Origin: Allodiplogaster sudhausi
Lineage: Eukaryota > Nematoda > Chromadorea > Rhabditida > Diplogasteridae
Length of the DNA stretch: 64,000 nt
Assembly: GCA_945643635.1 (NCBI GenBank)
Contig: CALZFC010000035.1
Coordinates: 4,232,501-4,296,500, forward strand
Direction: 5' to 3'
Part shown: positions 1-11,292 of the stretch, piece after piece
How the letters are laid out: every line of letters starts with the position of its first letter
Position numbering within the stretch: position 1 is the stretch's first letter
Notes under the pieces: model-generated
Database searches by the model: none
What the model was told of the DNA's origin: nothing
Seen by the model: the letters and a program-made list of their open reading frames with translations, nothing else
Translations under genes and position numbers: made by a program

Positions 1-67
1 AGCTAGCATAAAATCGCGGAATTTAGTGGCTTTGCCATTGTCAATGTCTGGCTTCAGAAATTGAACG

Positions 68-143
68 TGTCGTGGCGGCGCAGTTGGTTGCGCGCTCGCT
101 TACAATTTTCAGCGTCACAGGTTCGAATGTTTCGCTGCAGTTG
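68..143 (+). other. tRNA-like sequence (degenerate tRNA or SINE head)
   Basis: Contains an A-box-like segment GGCGCAGTTGGTTGCGC and a B-box-like GGTTCGAATG about 35 bases later. The acceptor stem does not pair well, so this is not a functional tRNA. It may be a tRNA pseudogene or the head of a tRNA-derived SINE. Confidence 0.35.
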
Positions 144-660
144 TTCAAATGCAAGTTTGGGTAAGTGCATACAAACAATTATTTCTATGAGAGGAGAGTT
201 CGTATACAATTAAAATTCGCTCACCAATAGCGAATCCACAATGACCTATTAGGTCAGTCGAAAAGGTCAACCAGAATGGGTTCAACTGCCGTAACTTTTG
301 AAAATGAGGTCAGAATTAAAAAGAAATTTGTTTTTCTTTGCGTTCCCCGCACCATATACCCCTGTTGAAAGCGAAATAATTTTTTTTTAAATGTATTTAT
401 ATAAACACGATTTTGCAAAACTGCAGCAAACGGGTTAAAACTTTAGAAAGATTTGATTTCCATCATCGTATAAACATTAAATTAACGCGCGTCAGGAATT
501 AATTATTACAATAAAACATATAAAAAAATGTCCATACTATGGAATAGCGCTAAAAGACGTATTTTTTCTCGCGAATCATTAAATCGTTGTCATGACTTCC
601 ATTTTCGAGTTGTCCAGCTGCTGTCGATTCATCTGCAACTGAGTCATTCTCTACAGTATT

Positions 661-2363
661 CTATTCTACAGAACCCTTCTCAACAGTGACCATGTCCATG
701 TCTACAGTATTCTTCTCCACAGCACCCTTCTCTACAATATCACTCGCAGATGCTACGGTCGCCGTCCACGAAGCAGGCGTAGCCTTTGCGGTCAGCAGAA
801 AGATTGTGTTTGTAATCGTTAACACACCTGAATGTAGAAACAACTTAAAATTGATGGAACGGAAAAAAGTCAATGGTAGTAAAATGATATTTAATGACCT
901 GTATTTAAAAGATATGAAATAAAAAAATTGTAATGATAAAAACCAGCGTAGAGCAAAAAGACGACGTTCCACTCGTCGAGAGTATTGAATTCTGTGAGCA
1001 TCGGCACGAGAAATGAGCCGGTTATCATGGACAGGCTGGAGGTCATCTCAAAACATTTTCTTTCTCTCTCTCTCTCTTTCTCCCTCTCCCACTCTCTCTC
1101 CCTCTCCCCTCTCTCTCTCTTTTCTCTCGTTCCCTCTCTCTCTCTTTCTCTTTCTCTTTCACTTTCTCTCTCTCTTTAACTTCTTCTCCTAACCTGCACG
1201 ACTGACATAACAAAATGGCTGTGTTGCTTCGAAACCAGCACGACTCCCTTCGGGTAGCCGGCGACGTGGAAGCCGAAAAGGCCGATCGGGAGGACTGAAC
1301 ACTTATATGTATTTGCTTGCCTTATTCCAGAACTTCGCTTAAAGGAGGGGTGAACTCATGTTTTTCGATGCTTAGTTGATGTTGCAATGAACGTAGTCTT
1401 CTTAAAAGAGACCATTAGGAAAAAACTCCTATTACGAAGTCCCTGCCGGATTTGGATAGATTAGCAAAAAGTACGGTATAACGAATCCACAGAAATGATG
1501 CTACTGCCCCTCGCTTCTCTCTACAGAAACCTGTGGTTTGGACAACTGCCATGTGAGCCGACGTGTTAAGCAAAACGCGATCAATGTTGCTTGCGCGCAC
1601 CATATGCATAACTTTTATGCGAAATGGTTTTCAAAGTAGAGAATACTGTTAACTTTCGTCACAATTAGGTAGGCAGAGATAATTCCTTGCAAGCATTTAA
1701 AATTTAGCTTACAGCGAACATAAAGGCGCCTTCAGAAATATTTTTGAACATTTTCAATGAGCCTATTTTCACTCAGCAAGTGCGAGAGGCATATTTTACA
1801 ATTGAACGGGCATACGTTTTGTAGGCGGCGATAAGTGTCTTTGAAGAACGTGAACGGATGCATAAAAAGATAAAGTTGGTGCGCTTATTAGGTTGCTTAC
1901 GATATCAATTATATGCTGACGAAAAGAGAGATTGTTAGAAAAGAGAACACCCAAGTCACACACGTAAAGAGATGTTTAAAGGAGGTAACCGGGGAATAAT
2001 TAACCTAAGTTTTTTTTCTATATGAACATGTTCATCTTGGCGTAAAACATGTCTCCAGAAAGTTTGAGCGATTTTCTTCCATTACATTCTGAGCAATAGT
2101 AACGTGAAAACTGGCGGGTAGAGAATTAGCTACGGTAGGTCAGAGCCGTCCTCCTATTTTACATGCTCTCTCGTCCGAGCGACAGGCAAAATTTTGAGCA
2201 TGCGCATTCAAAGTGGTTCTCTAGCGCTACTGTATAATTATTCACCGCATACTTCCTTTAAATAGAACTACCGAAAACAAATGATGTGATTCGTGGATTG
2301 TTAAGGGCAAAATGAAGCAAAGCACATGACTTTATTTACGGCATGAATAAGATCAGCACGTTG

Positions 2364-2428
<65 letters not shown>

Positions 2429-5400
2429 GACAGAGAGAGAGTGAGAGAGAGCGCCAAGAATTGTGTACAGCTCTAGCCAGGACCTTACGAAGTAGTACCG
2501 TGGTCGAGTGGATAACGCGTTTACCTTTTAGTTTCGCTAAAAAAAATAGACGTTGAATTAGGATGTATCGTACGTGTCAGGGTAATTGTTGTAGAAGCTT
2601 TCGTTTTCAAGCCTTCTTTAAAGACACATTCTTTGCAATGTTCCGCCGTAACCCTGGAATTGCTCCCCGTACCCATGAGAAGAAGATCGACAAAGTTGTG
2701 CTGCTGCGGGATGAGAAATCGAGCGATGAAGCATGCAGTGATGCCGTACATCGCGAGCGAGTTGAAGACGCGCATTTTGAGCAGCTGGGTAAGAAGAGAG
2801 ATAGAGAGAGTGAGAAAGATAGAGAGAGAGAACGAAAGAATGAGAGAAAGAAAGAGAGTGTGAGAGAGAAAGAAAGAGAGAAAGAAAGAGAGAGATAGAG
2901 AGCGAGATAAAGACTGTGAAAGAGAAATAGAGAGAAAGAAAAAGAAAGAGAGAGAGAGAGATAAAGAAAGAGAAGAGAAAGAGAGTGTGAGAAAGAGAAA
3001 GAGAGAGAGACAGAAAGATCTTACTTCTTTCTTCAATCCCCTCTTTTATTAGCTCCCTCGCGGAATTCGTGCCCCTCTTTCTTCTGTGACTTTCTCTCTG
3101 TCCTCCCAACAGTTCCCCAACCTCAGAAACACGCAGCTTGTCCGAGAGCATTCCCGCGCTGAACTTTACGGCGAGCAGCGCAGAGAGCGGCCCCATTGAC
3201 AGCACGCCTGCGGTCTTCGCGTCGTAGCCAAGGGCATACGAAATGTAGCTGGAAATGAGATGGATGGCAGAGCGAGCAAGAGAGAGATAGGGAGAGAAAG
3301 AGAGAGAATGATAGCGAGGGACAGTGAACGAGAGAGAGCAGAGAGAGGGAGACCGTCTCACTTAAACGCACATGGAGGAGAAGGACTGCATGAAATGCGA
3401 GACAAGGAAGATGCCGTAGGCACAGCCCCAGCTCGCTAGAATCGCCGGCGTCGTCATGATGGCGAGGAATGGTACCTGTAGGATCACGATAACACTAATA
3501 ATCCGGTAGGAGATCGCGACACCAGGCCGTCTCTGTCCCACCCCCGATGTAGACCCCGGCCCTGGACAGGTCCACGGCCGACCCTGTAGGCCTGGGTCTA
3601 CATCGGGGGTGGGGCCGAGACTTACTCTGGGTGTGCTGGCAAGCATCCAAGAGAATCGGCGAGGCGATTGGCTCCGCCTCTCTTATCCTGGTCAATCCTG
3701 TTTTCCTACTTGTTTTTCTTCTCGGATCTTCTGTACTTGACATGTATTTTCCTTGATGTGCTATTGATAAATATGTGTATGATTAACTTGTTTGTATTAT
3801 TTTCATTCAACCACTGATTGGACTGTTTTTATGTGAACACAGAGAAGAAAAGAACCCGCTCACTGGGTGCCGGTGTCCTTATATAATTGAGCGAAATACA
3901 TCCAAGTTTATTTAACAACTTATGACCTAAATCTACATGAAATCAGCCCCAATTCATTTCATATGCGATGGTTTGGTTTCTCAATTATGTATGGATTTTT
4001 CCTCCGCCGCTGAAATTTTAAATATTTTTTCAACCATCGGGCCGGGGCTAACCATGGGGCCGGGTCTAGGCCTGGGCCGACATTGGGGTATGAGGCCGGA
4101 TTCGGGATCTACCTCGTAGGCTACATATTTTCGCCCCCCCCCCCCTCCTGCGCATCACTTTAGATACACATGTTCGTGTATGCACGTTCTCTTTTTATTT
4201 TCTGAACGGATTGGAGATTGACCTCTTTGCGCGTCGACGGCGCTACAGCGACTTGCTTTCCGGAGAGGATCTTCTCGATTTCTACAAGTCCGATCACGGG
4301 ATGATCTTGTGGCTGATTTCTGAAACGATTACACGGGGTCAAAAGAAAGGATGGTAATCGAAGGGTGCACAAAAACGCTTGACGATTAGCATCAGAAATG
4401 GAATGAATCTAGGATTCATTGGGCGAGCAGGATGGCAGATTCAGCGAGTTCACCTGTAGAAGGCGAACCAAGCAAGCGTCACCGTCAAGCATGCGATGCC
4501 GTGTGCGTAGAAGACAGCTGGCCAGCCGTCTGCAAGCATTTTACAGTCTTCTTTCAATCTACAGCTTCTTATTATTTTGTGAAACTTACGGTATTATTTA
4601 AAAAAAATCTACTTGTCATATAATTAGTTAAACTATGGAACACGTGTTGAATGCTCGGATTGCATCTATCATTAATTACACCACGGACACATAAGTCTGA
4701 AAGCTTTCCGCCCTAACTAAACAAACAACAACTTGCAGGATTGAGCGATCACTCCGCTAATCGGCAATGTCATTAAAGGTGACAACTCGAGATAGCCGAA
4801 CAGAACAGCAATGAAGATTCCCTGAAGAGAGAGATAGAGATAGAGGCTGAAAAGAGGTATAGAAAGTGAGATAGAAAGGGAGAGAGAGAGAGAAATACCG
4901 AGACAGAGAGACCGAGAGATGTAATAACAAGACGCTATTATTGTAGTCCAATTCTATGTCATTCGATGTAGAAGACGAGGGGAGGGATCGGGGAACCAGG
5001 CCAACATCGGTCAACAAGAAAGAGGCAATAGCTCACGAAGAGAAAGGGTGTAGAATGTGAATAGGGGGAGAGAGTACAGAAAAACGTAGGTGGAAGAATA
5101 ACAGTGAAAAGAAAACGGAATAAGGAATGTAGAAATAGAGAAATGGTTGTCCCTGGAATAAGCAGCTGCCCTTACCTTCTCAGTGGCAGGCGCCCAAGTA
5201 TTGACGGTGTAGCCGACGGCAGCGAAGAGATTCGACAGAGTAACGCCCTGAGGCAATGGAAGGAAAGGAATCTCTAACTCTCTCTTTTTCTCTCTCTCTC
5301 CCTCTCTGTCTTTTTTTTTCTCACACGCACTCTCTCTCTCTCTCACTCTCACTACTTTCGCTCCTTATATCTATTTTTTATAAAATTAAAATAATTAGAA

Positions 5401-5849
5401 TGAACCCATGACGCACTTGCAAAAGTCGAAGAATGACGAAGCCGACGAGGGAAACCGAGATGACTAGCGGAGTAATCGCGACTAGGAAGGCGGCGAGAAG
5501 TCTGGGAGGAGAGAGAGAGGGAGAGGGAGAAAGAGAAAGAGAGAGAGAGAGAGAGACAAAACAAGGATAGAGAGAAAGAGAAAGAAAGAGAGAGAAAAAG
5601 AGAGTGAGAGGATGAGACGAAGCCTTTCCCCATCTCACCCCATCACTGCTTTGGTATGCCGTGGGCCGTATCGAATAAGCAAGATATTCACTGGTTGCGA
5701 TGAAAGTATCGATCCCGTAAAGGTACCTATAAAGATTGTTATTGTTTTTCAGAATAGCAGTTATCTCACTAATACCAGCAAACGTAAAGCTCTTCTCAAT
5801 CGCATTGAAGACAAAGCGACGCTCGGCAAGAGGTAGAGTCTCCTGCAAA

Positions 5850-5894
<45 letters not shown>

Positions 5895-5964
5895 GAGAGA
5901 GAGTATCTGTCTTCATGAATATCTCTACCTCTCGTCCTCTCATTGTGTGTTCCTTTCTCCCTCC

Positions 5965-6016
<52 letters not shown>

Positions 6017-6685
6017 ATCTCCCTCTCTTCAATCACCTGCTCCTTTTGGTACGCCTCCATGAGTGCGGAGTCGTTGGTAAGCCTCTTCATCTCGTCCAGC
6101 GACACCATCATGGATACGAAGGATGCTTGGTAGGCGCTTGCGCTAAGGAAGGGGCACAATGTGCATATTAATTTTTTTGTCTAGAAGTAAATCCCATTAA
6201 AAGGAGGTATCCCGGGAATAGTTAACCTAAATAATATGTGGATATGTTCATCTTGGCTCAAAATATATATCCAGAAAATTTGAGAGATTTTCTCACATTA
6301 CATAATGAGCAATAGTTACGTGAAAATAGGCGAGTAGAGAATTAGCTACGGTAGGTCAGAGCAGCATGCATATTTCACATTATCGTTAGACTGATTGCCA
6401 GCGACAAGTGATCACTAGCCCTACTGTAGAATTAATTATTCGTTGGATACTTCCTTTAATCCATGATCATGCAGCTGGTTGTTGAAGATCATTAAATAGA
6501 AGTTAAAGTAACAAATACACAAAGACAAAGCAGAAAAAATAGAGAAGAAAACGGAAGGCAAATTAGACAAAGAAAATAAATAGACCACCGCCCCACCACG
6601 ACATGATGAGAGCCAGGAAGAGTGTCGTCAGTGAGAGAACACCGAAGCGTACGAAGCCGCAGCCGGTCCCGACGCGATCTTGCAT
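661..6685 (-). CDS. SLC17-family (MFS) anion/phosphate transporter, 13 exons
   Basis: Multi-pass plasma- or organelle-membrane transporter of the major facilitator superfamily; substrate unknown. Minus-strand exons in transcript order: 6589-6685 (Met start and first membrane helix, motif RFGVLSLTTLFLALIMSW), 6037-6142, 5776-5842 (motif ERRFVFNAIEKSFTFAG), 5639-5690, 5417-5501, 5176-5247 (motif TWAPATEK), 4737-4821 (LPISG), 4454-4529 (GWPAVFY), 4223-4319, 3372-3475, 3122-3248 (YISYALGYDAKTAGVLS), 2673-2784, 1194-1294 (AGYPKGVVLVSKQHSHFV), 944-1046 (FLVPML then EWNVVFLLYAG), 661-827 (stop). The order of WAP, GWP, helix-pair and Lys-Gln-His motifs follows nematode SLC17 proteins. Phases agree at every junction except exon 1 to exon 2, where I cannot resolve the donor or an exon is missing. 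One intron (after 4737) uses a GC donor, GCAAGT. The modelled length is near the family's usual 450-500 residues. Introns carry GA/CT tracts and two MITEs. Confidence 0.8.
1050..1180. repeat. (CT)n-rich microsatellite in SLC17 intron
   Basis: About 130 bases of CT/CTTT repeats on the plus strand, lying in the intron between the exons at 1194-1294 and 944-1046. It forms a polypyrimidine tract (polypurine on the coding strand complement) and explains the Ser/Leu-only reading frames seen there. Confidence 0.9.
1980..2257. mobile_element. TTAA-flanked MITE, copy 1
   Basis: A 278-bp AT-rich element bounded by TTAA (1976-1979 and 2258-2261), with inverted ends AGGAGGTA... and ...TACTTCCT. A second copy with the same ends and TTAA flanks lies at 6201-6455. 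No coding capacity. TTAA target duplication is known for piggyBac-type transposases, so a piggyBac-mobilised MITE is the simplest reading. Confidence 0.7.
2366..2450. repeat. (TA)n followed by (GA)n microsatellite
   Basis: About 60 bases of alternating TA with one ATGTA interruption, then a short GA-rich run to 2450. It lies in a large SLC17 intron. Confidence 0.9.
2486..2530 (+). other. tRNA 5'-half-like fragment
   Basis: ACCGTGGTCGAGTGGATAACG resembles a tRNA A-box and D-arm. No B-box follows at the expected spacing, so it is at most a truncated tRNA or SINE head. Confidence 0.2.
2795..3345. repeat. (GA)n polypurine tracts flanking an SLC17 exon
   Basis: Two GA-rich blocks (about 2795-3015 and 3270-3345) on the plus strand flank the transporter exon at 3122-3248. 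They create spurious Arg/Glu and Ser/Leu frames and are not coding. Confidence 0.85.
3536..3614. repeat. GC-rich inverted repeat in SLC17 intron
   Basis: CCACCCCCGATGTAGACCC is followed after about 38 bases by its complement GGGTCTACATCGGGGGTGG. Related GGGCC-rich sequence recurs at 4040-4100, 23065-23180 and 23370-23450, suggesting a dispersed GC-rich repeat family in an otherwise AT-rich region. Confidence 0.7.
4919..5046 (-). repeat. Dispersed ~125-bp repeat, copy 1
   Basis: Shares long similarity with 19012-19138: both carry TGTAATAACAAGACG, an AAGACGAG block, CCAGGCCAAC and GCTCACGAAGAG in the same order and spacing. This copy is intronic in the transporter gene. The other copy abuts the first codon of the galectin gene. 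Confidence 0.7.
5845..6030. repeat. (GA)n and (CT)n microsatellites
   Basis: A GA run at about 5852-5905 and a CT run at about 5968-6030 face each other across about 60 bases, in the intron between transporter exons 2 and 3. Transcribed RNA could pair GA with CU here. Confidence 0.9.
6201..6455. mobile_element. TTAA-flanked MITE, copy 2
   Basis: Second copy of the element at 1980-2257, 255 bp, between TTAA at 6197-6200 and 6456-6459. Shared internal blocks include GTTCATCTTGGC, GAGCAATAGT and AGAATTAGCTACGGTAGGTC. It lies in the first intron of the SLC17 gene. Confidence 0.7.
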
Positions 6686-6985
6686 TGTACGGGTCAACGG
6701 GTACGGTAGCTGCGATTGTGGATGCAGTACTTCCTCACTTTCAGGACCTTATCAGACTAATTAAACGAGCACGACAGAGAATCGATTGCTAGTTATGGCA
6801 ATGACTATATCTCTTCAGGCTTTCGAAATAGAAAATCGAGTTCGCATAAATAACATAAGCACATATTTATTTTTGCAGTGGTAAAGCCACATCACCTGTT
6901 TATTTCTACCAATAAGACCCGCGTGGCTGAGAGCGGCCCTTGATTGCATTATTTTTCTCCTTTCTTCACGATGGCCGGCACGCCT

Positions 6986-7068
6986 CGCGACATGGTGCGT
7001 CTGCCTTGAATCGAACCCGAGCCGCGTGCGTGGTAGGCGAGCATTCTACATATCACTGAACATATCGC
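6986..7068 (-). pseudogene. tRNA-Gly-like pseudogene
   Basis: The minus strand reads TAGAATGCTCGCCTACCACG followed by GGGTTCGATTC, very close to eukaryotic tRNA-Gly(GCC), in which the same stretch has CTGCCAC in the anticodon loop. Here the loop is CTACCAC, the D-arm carries a small insertion and the acceptor stem is mismatched. It is probably a dead tRNA or a tRNA-derived repeat head. Confidence 0.55.
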
Positions 7069-7095
7069 GAGGCGGGCCGGCCAACGGCACGAGAA

Positions 7096-7401
7096 ATGAC
7101 TTGTTCTGTGCGGAACAAGTCCTCTGATGTGAAAGTTGTAATGGAAGGCGCTAAAGTCACCATGCAGGTGGACGCCGGTGCAGAAATCACAATGCTTTCA
7201 AAGTGGACTTATGAGAGCATTGGAAAGCAGGCGGAGTGCAAGCCAGTCAGTGCTTGTGGCCAAAAGCTACAGATGTGTGAAGCTCTCATGGGATACTTTC
7301 AACCAAAGGTCATGTATGGTGGCCGAGGTGCCCAGGGAACTGTCTATGTGACAAAGAAGCCAATGATCATGGCAAATCCTTCATCACAATGCTGGAGATG
7401 A
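7096..7401 (+). pseudogene. Retropepsin-like fragment of an LTR retroelement
   Basis: A 101-residue open frame with the core VTMQVDAGAEITMLSKWTY, which matches the retroviral-type aspartic protease motif (usually D-T/S-G-A) preceded by beta strands, as in Gypsy and BEL polyproteins. It ends soon after the protease region. No reverse transcriptase, integrase or LTR is visible, so it is a truncated relic. The Thr of the DTGA motif is Ala here. It directly precedes a damaged peptide-gene copy, suggesting insertion into or fusion with that unit. Confidence 0.6.
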
Positions 7402-7680
7402 ACAAGCTGGAGAGATTCACTAAGACAGAAACTCTCAGTAGGCCGAGAAATTACTAAGAAATTGGCTAGAGCAAGTTCGCTGTAGTGTGCTTTGACGGCT
7501 TTGCCCATTGTACGAAGATGAAACGAAATTGCCCAGAACTTTCCCTGGGAAAGAAGTCAAGGAGGACGCAGATTGACTTGTTGTTGCCTATTGTTCCTTC
7601 GGGGAAGATAGATGAGCGCATTAATGAATTGATGAAGAAATATATGAATAAACAAACAAAGAAATCATGCCAATTATAAT

Positions 7681-8060
7681 AGCAAAATCTTCAGCATACG
7701 CAAGTAAGGCAATGAGAACGGCCGAATATTACCTGGTCCAACTGAAGAAAAAAATCGAAAGCTCTCATATCTTCTTTTTGCACGACACAGATGCGAGAGA
7801 GCATGTGCTTTCGAGATAACAGGAAATTTAGGATTGATTACGGTTCACTTTCGTTTTTCGCGAAACTGGAGATTTGGCAAACACATGATCACTCTCCTCA
7901 TTCACTGCAAGTAGAACTGTCTCCTTATACCAAATGGAGTTGCCTTTTGCGAAGTGAAAACGTTCTTCTTTGTGCCTTCTCAAATCAACTTTGCTCGCTT
8001 CGAATGGACCCCCCCCCCATTAAAACTCTTATCTCACCTATTATATAGCTGGCTTCCAAT
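7681..8060 (-). pseudogene. Secreted ring-peptide pseudogene with decayed promoter
   Basis: The minus strand at 7681-7756 aligns with the signal-peptide exon of the intact family members (ATTCGGCCGTTCT, TTGCGTATGCTGAAG). The start codon is AGG, codon 2 is a stop, and about 15 bases inside the signal peptide are deleted. The upstream region to about 8060 still resembles the family's 5' region, with a TATA-like TTATACC near 7927-7933. The mature peptide, 3' intron and second exon are missing, replaced by the retroelement fragment. Confidence 0.65.
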
Positions 8061-9070
8061 CTTAAACCTTATCTTCGTTCCCTCAATGAAATGTAGCCAG
8101 AGAGTATTCTTTGAGACGTGAAGAAAACATTTGTATATGCCGGTGAGTCTTTCTCCCTTTTGGTTCATGATGTCCTCAAAGCAGTGTTAATCGACATAAA
8201 TACATTTTATCATTTAACGTTGAGCGTATCATTTACTACTGGAGAAAACAAGGACTCTTTAGTAAGAGGAAACATTTTAAACAATCTGTCTTTTGGCACA
8301 ATGTTCCAAACGTACTCGAGAATGTTGACCCCCCCACGCCTTCTGCTTTCTGAAGAAATTCACCTTTTTTTTAAATGAAATACTATATTACTTCTCTGGT
8401 TTTTCGTTCCTTTCATATTTAGAGTTGTGCTCTTCATTGATCACTACTTGCATACAACGTTATAAAAAAAAGCTTCTTAAAAGACATCAATTCCAATGAC
8501 GCGTATGCCTTCATGGTCATGGCACGAAAGCTGGGAGTTTTTTTTTTTGAGAGTTTCCGTTAAAAATGAAAACTAATGTGCAATAAAATTATGTGCAGCC
8601 ATAACATATGACACTCCAATGGCATTAAATGGCCAAATGCCGAGCTGTAATTCTGTAATGTAAAGGGCCCCCAAAATTCCCGGTTACGGCGCCTGTAGCT
8701 TTTCGAGAAAAAAAAACAAAAGTCATCGCTTGCATTGTTGTGCAACACATTCATCTATGTATAACATTTATGGTACATATGTGTCTTCTTCTATACATTT
8801 CCCCTCCATGTCCTTTATTTTGCATTTATAACGCTTTTCCCGCCTCGAGAAATTTCAATGATGTTCGGTCCTGAAGTGAAAGTTAGCACAATCAAGGAAT
8901 TATTATGCTGTCACACACTGTTTTGTTCATGATATCCAGAATAGCCATAAAGTCAATAGTGTAGAGTCCACCCATACCACTATTACTTAACTTCAATACC
9001 ATTTATCATTTAGCGCCGAGTGGTTTGCGAATGTTCAGTGTAAATTGAAGGCGTGAATTGAGTATTATAA
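8061..9070. other. Upstream relic of a peptide-gene unit; no gene seen
   Basis: Pieces near 8095-8140 (GTAGCCAGAGAGTATTC) and 8550-8575 (AGTTTCCGTTAAAAATGAAAA) match sequence upstream of other peptide-gene copies, for example 24690-24730 and 21260-21290. Otherwise AT-rich with no supported coding region. Confidence 0.5.
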
Positions 9071-9115
9071 TGGCGGCAGTTCCATTGATGACGTCGGCTT
9101 ACACAGTTCTGCTCA
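9071..9115 (-). pseudogene. Orphan second exon (3'-UTR exon) of the peptide family
   Basis: The minus strand reads GTTGAGCAG, then AACTGTGTAAGCCGACG and CATCAATGGAACTG. It matches the conserved 3'-UTR exon of the intact genes, including the GAGCAG acceptor. The coding exon that should lie at about 9210-9330 is absent. It is a relic copy. Confidence 0.65.
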
Positions 9116-9852
9116 ACTAAATATCACATAATTATTTTGATGCGCGAATGAATGAAGGAATAAATTAATTATCAAACAAACAAATAAACAAATAAACTAA
9201 GAAATAGATAAATAATCAAATTATATTTCATTTATTCGTTCATTGTCTCCGTTTCTCGCTCTCTGTCTTTTTTCAGGAAAAAGAAGAACAGTTTCATGGC
9301 CGCTTGGGCCTCGCAAACTGAGATCTACTGGAAAGCAAATTCGGTGCTTCCCGTTCTCTGTTTTTTTTTGTTCTGCCTTCACACTTACTTCCTGGTTGTA
9401 CGGGCAGTTGGCGCCAAACACAGCTGATTGCGGATGCTTCAGCATTTGATATTCGGAGGCAGCCTATTGGATATGAGCCTGCCACGGCTTGTATGGAGCT
9501 TCCAGTGGTGCGGCTCGTTTGGCTGGCGCATGCGGTAGCGAGATGAGGAGTGGGCGGGAGCTCGTTCTTTCTGGGATCTTAGAGACATAGACGCATGCAG
9601 ACCGTACGCTCTAGCTCTCCGTTGAACCTCTCTGAAAGACTCTTTTTGCCATCAGTCTCCCGAGCTGGCTTGGAGTGTTTCGGTCTCCTCGTCCTTCTTA
9701 GACATGGTTTGCGTGTAGTGTTGTTCTTAGGACTTTAAAATGGCGGCCATAGAGTTCGTTGGGGCTTTTCAATTTTGAGCGCATTTTTATAACTCTTCGG
9801 AAATGGCGACCTGGGTGCTCCCCCTGTTGGCGAAAAATTTTTCTTTCATGTT

Positions 9853-10006
9853 ATCGGACACCTAGAAATATTTGGGACGCCTATTTTTCTGATGGGACGC
9901 TTTTAAATGCTTCGGACTCCTATAAATATTAGGGACGCTTAGATTGTCTATGGAACGCCTTTATTTTTCATGGGACGCCTATAATTCGTTGCGACGCCTA
10001 CACTAG
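9853..10006. repeat. Eight-unit ~20-bp tandem repeat, GGACGCCTA type
   Basis: Units begin CGGACACCTA, GGGACGCCTA, GGGACGCTTT, CGGACTCCTA, GGGACGCTTA, TGGAACGCCT, TGGGACGCCT and GCGACGCCTA at about 19-20-base spacing, separated by AT-rich 10-mers such as TTTTTCTGAT. The repeats are too degenerate and the spacers too short for a CRISPR array. No open frame is conserved. Confidence 0.75.
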
Positions 10007-10649
10007 AATAGAGCATTGGAATATTTAAATTGAATATGCGTGGTGAAACTGGTGAATTGGTGTATGTACATATGTATATACATAGTGATGTAGCTGGTTT
10101 GAGTCGCTTTAACATTCGTAGCAAAAACGAGCTACCTTTAATTTTCGGTTTAAGCATGTTGGTTTATAGGAAATTTAACATACTTTCATGACACCTAGTT
10201 CTCCGTTTGCGGTGATGAGTGAATTAATTAATATTTGGCAGAAGACTGTATTGTTTTTTGCTCATAAGTGAGCCAAATCGTTTTATTAAAGTAAAAAGAG
10301 AGATGAAAACAAAATATCACTGGATGCATAGAAAATATTCAAATGAGACAAATATCGTGTCGCACCGCTATTCGATGCGGATTTTCGCAGTTGCGCGTGA
10401 CATAATGGGATACAAAAGCTACATAGTTCGTCGAAATGAATATCATTCGAAAGTTATTTTTTATTTTGGAAACCTTTCTCCCGATTTTGGCGATCAACGC
10501 GTTCACTCGGCATTGAATTTGAGAAGACGTAAAAAATCGATATTGAAAAATTTCGAAATTCTGTCTTGACAATTCGTTTGAGTAATATCTTTTTTATATA
10601 CATTTAAAATTTCAAGGTATTAGCTTTACTGTGCGAGAGTTCATAAATA

Positions 10650-10857
10650 TGTGTCCTAGTCTACGACCTCTAAAAGATGCCCAGTTTTTCAACGCTTCAT
10701 AACTTTTTTTAAAACGACATTTTTGATTTTCAAGACCCATCCCAATCGATTCTGCGGGACTGAATTTACCTAATAACAACTTTTAAGCATAATCGGAGAT
10801 GATGATTTTTCTAGGGCCCCATCGTTTTGATTCTCTCGCAAATCGCGTCATATTAAT
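10650..10857. mobile_element. Solo right arm of a long-TIR element
   Basis: Ends in GATTCTCTCGCAAATCGCGT-CA followed by TA, identical to the right terminus of the inverted-repeat element at 54325-55722. The preceding 200 bases (CCCAATCGATTC, ACTTTT, GGGCCCC/GGGTCCCC) resemble that arm in the same order. No matching left arm is seen nearby. Confidence 0.6.
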
Positions 10858-11292
10858 TTTACTTTTATAACTATTTTGCATTAATTACTCACCATCAGTG
10901 TTCTTCTTTTTTTACAGTTAAATGTGAAATTTGAAGGAGAAGAAAAATTGAAATAAAACCCCCAAACTGAAAATTCCATTATTCCTCTTGCCATTCATTC
11001 TCTTTGTTTATATGAAGTTGTGCCTCTTCATTCATCACCATATTTCAAAATCAGGGGTTTCACCAGACATTTGATTTATCTCCCCTCTTCAACAGCTGGG
11101 ATTGATCAGTATTCCTGATCAGATAATATTGTATTTCTTGATAATATTTTATTGATTATAATAACTTTCATGTCATAAACGGCAAGAGGACTAATGGAAT
11201 GTTTCAGTAAAAATGATAAATTGATTCTGAACGGAAAGCGTCAGGGGAGGGGGGGGGCAACTTTTAGGTGAACGTTTGGTTTTGGCGTCTTA

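Noticed and set aside
985..1019. GAATTC...CGGCACGAG adapter-like sequence suggesting cDNA vector contamination
   Set aside because: CGGCACGAG lies within a well-formed SLC17 exon and intron context, so it is native sequence; the second copy at 7084 is coincidental.
2521..3361. Long Ser/Leu- or Arg/Glu-rich open frames on both strands (also at 5352-6159, 27882-28143, 33897-34247, 34515-34829, 35124-35787, 37325-38163, 45079-45208)
   Set aside because: They are translations of GA/CT microsatellites and have no codon structure beyond the repeat.
9853..10006. Possible CRISPR array
   Set aside because: Repeat units vary, period is only ~20 bases, there are no unique 30-base spacers, and the genome is eukaryotic.
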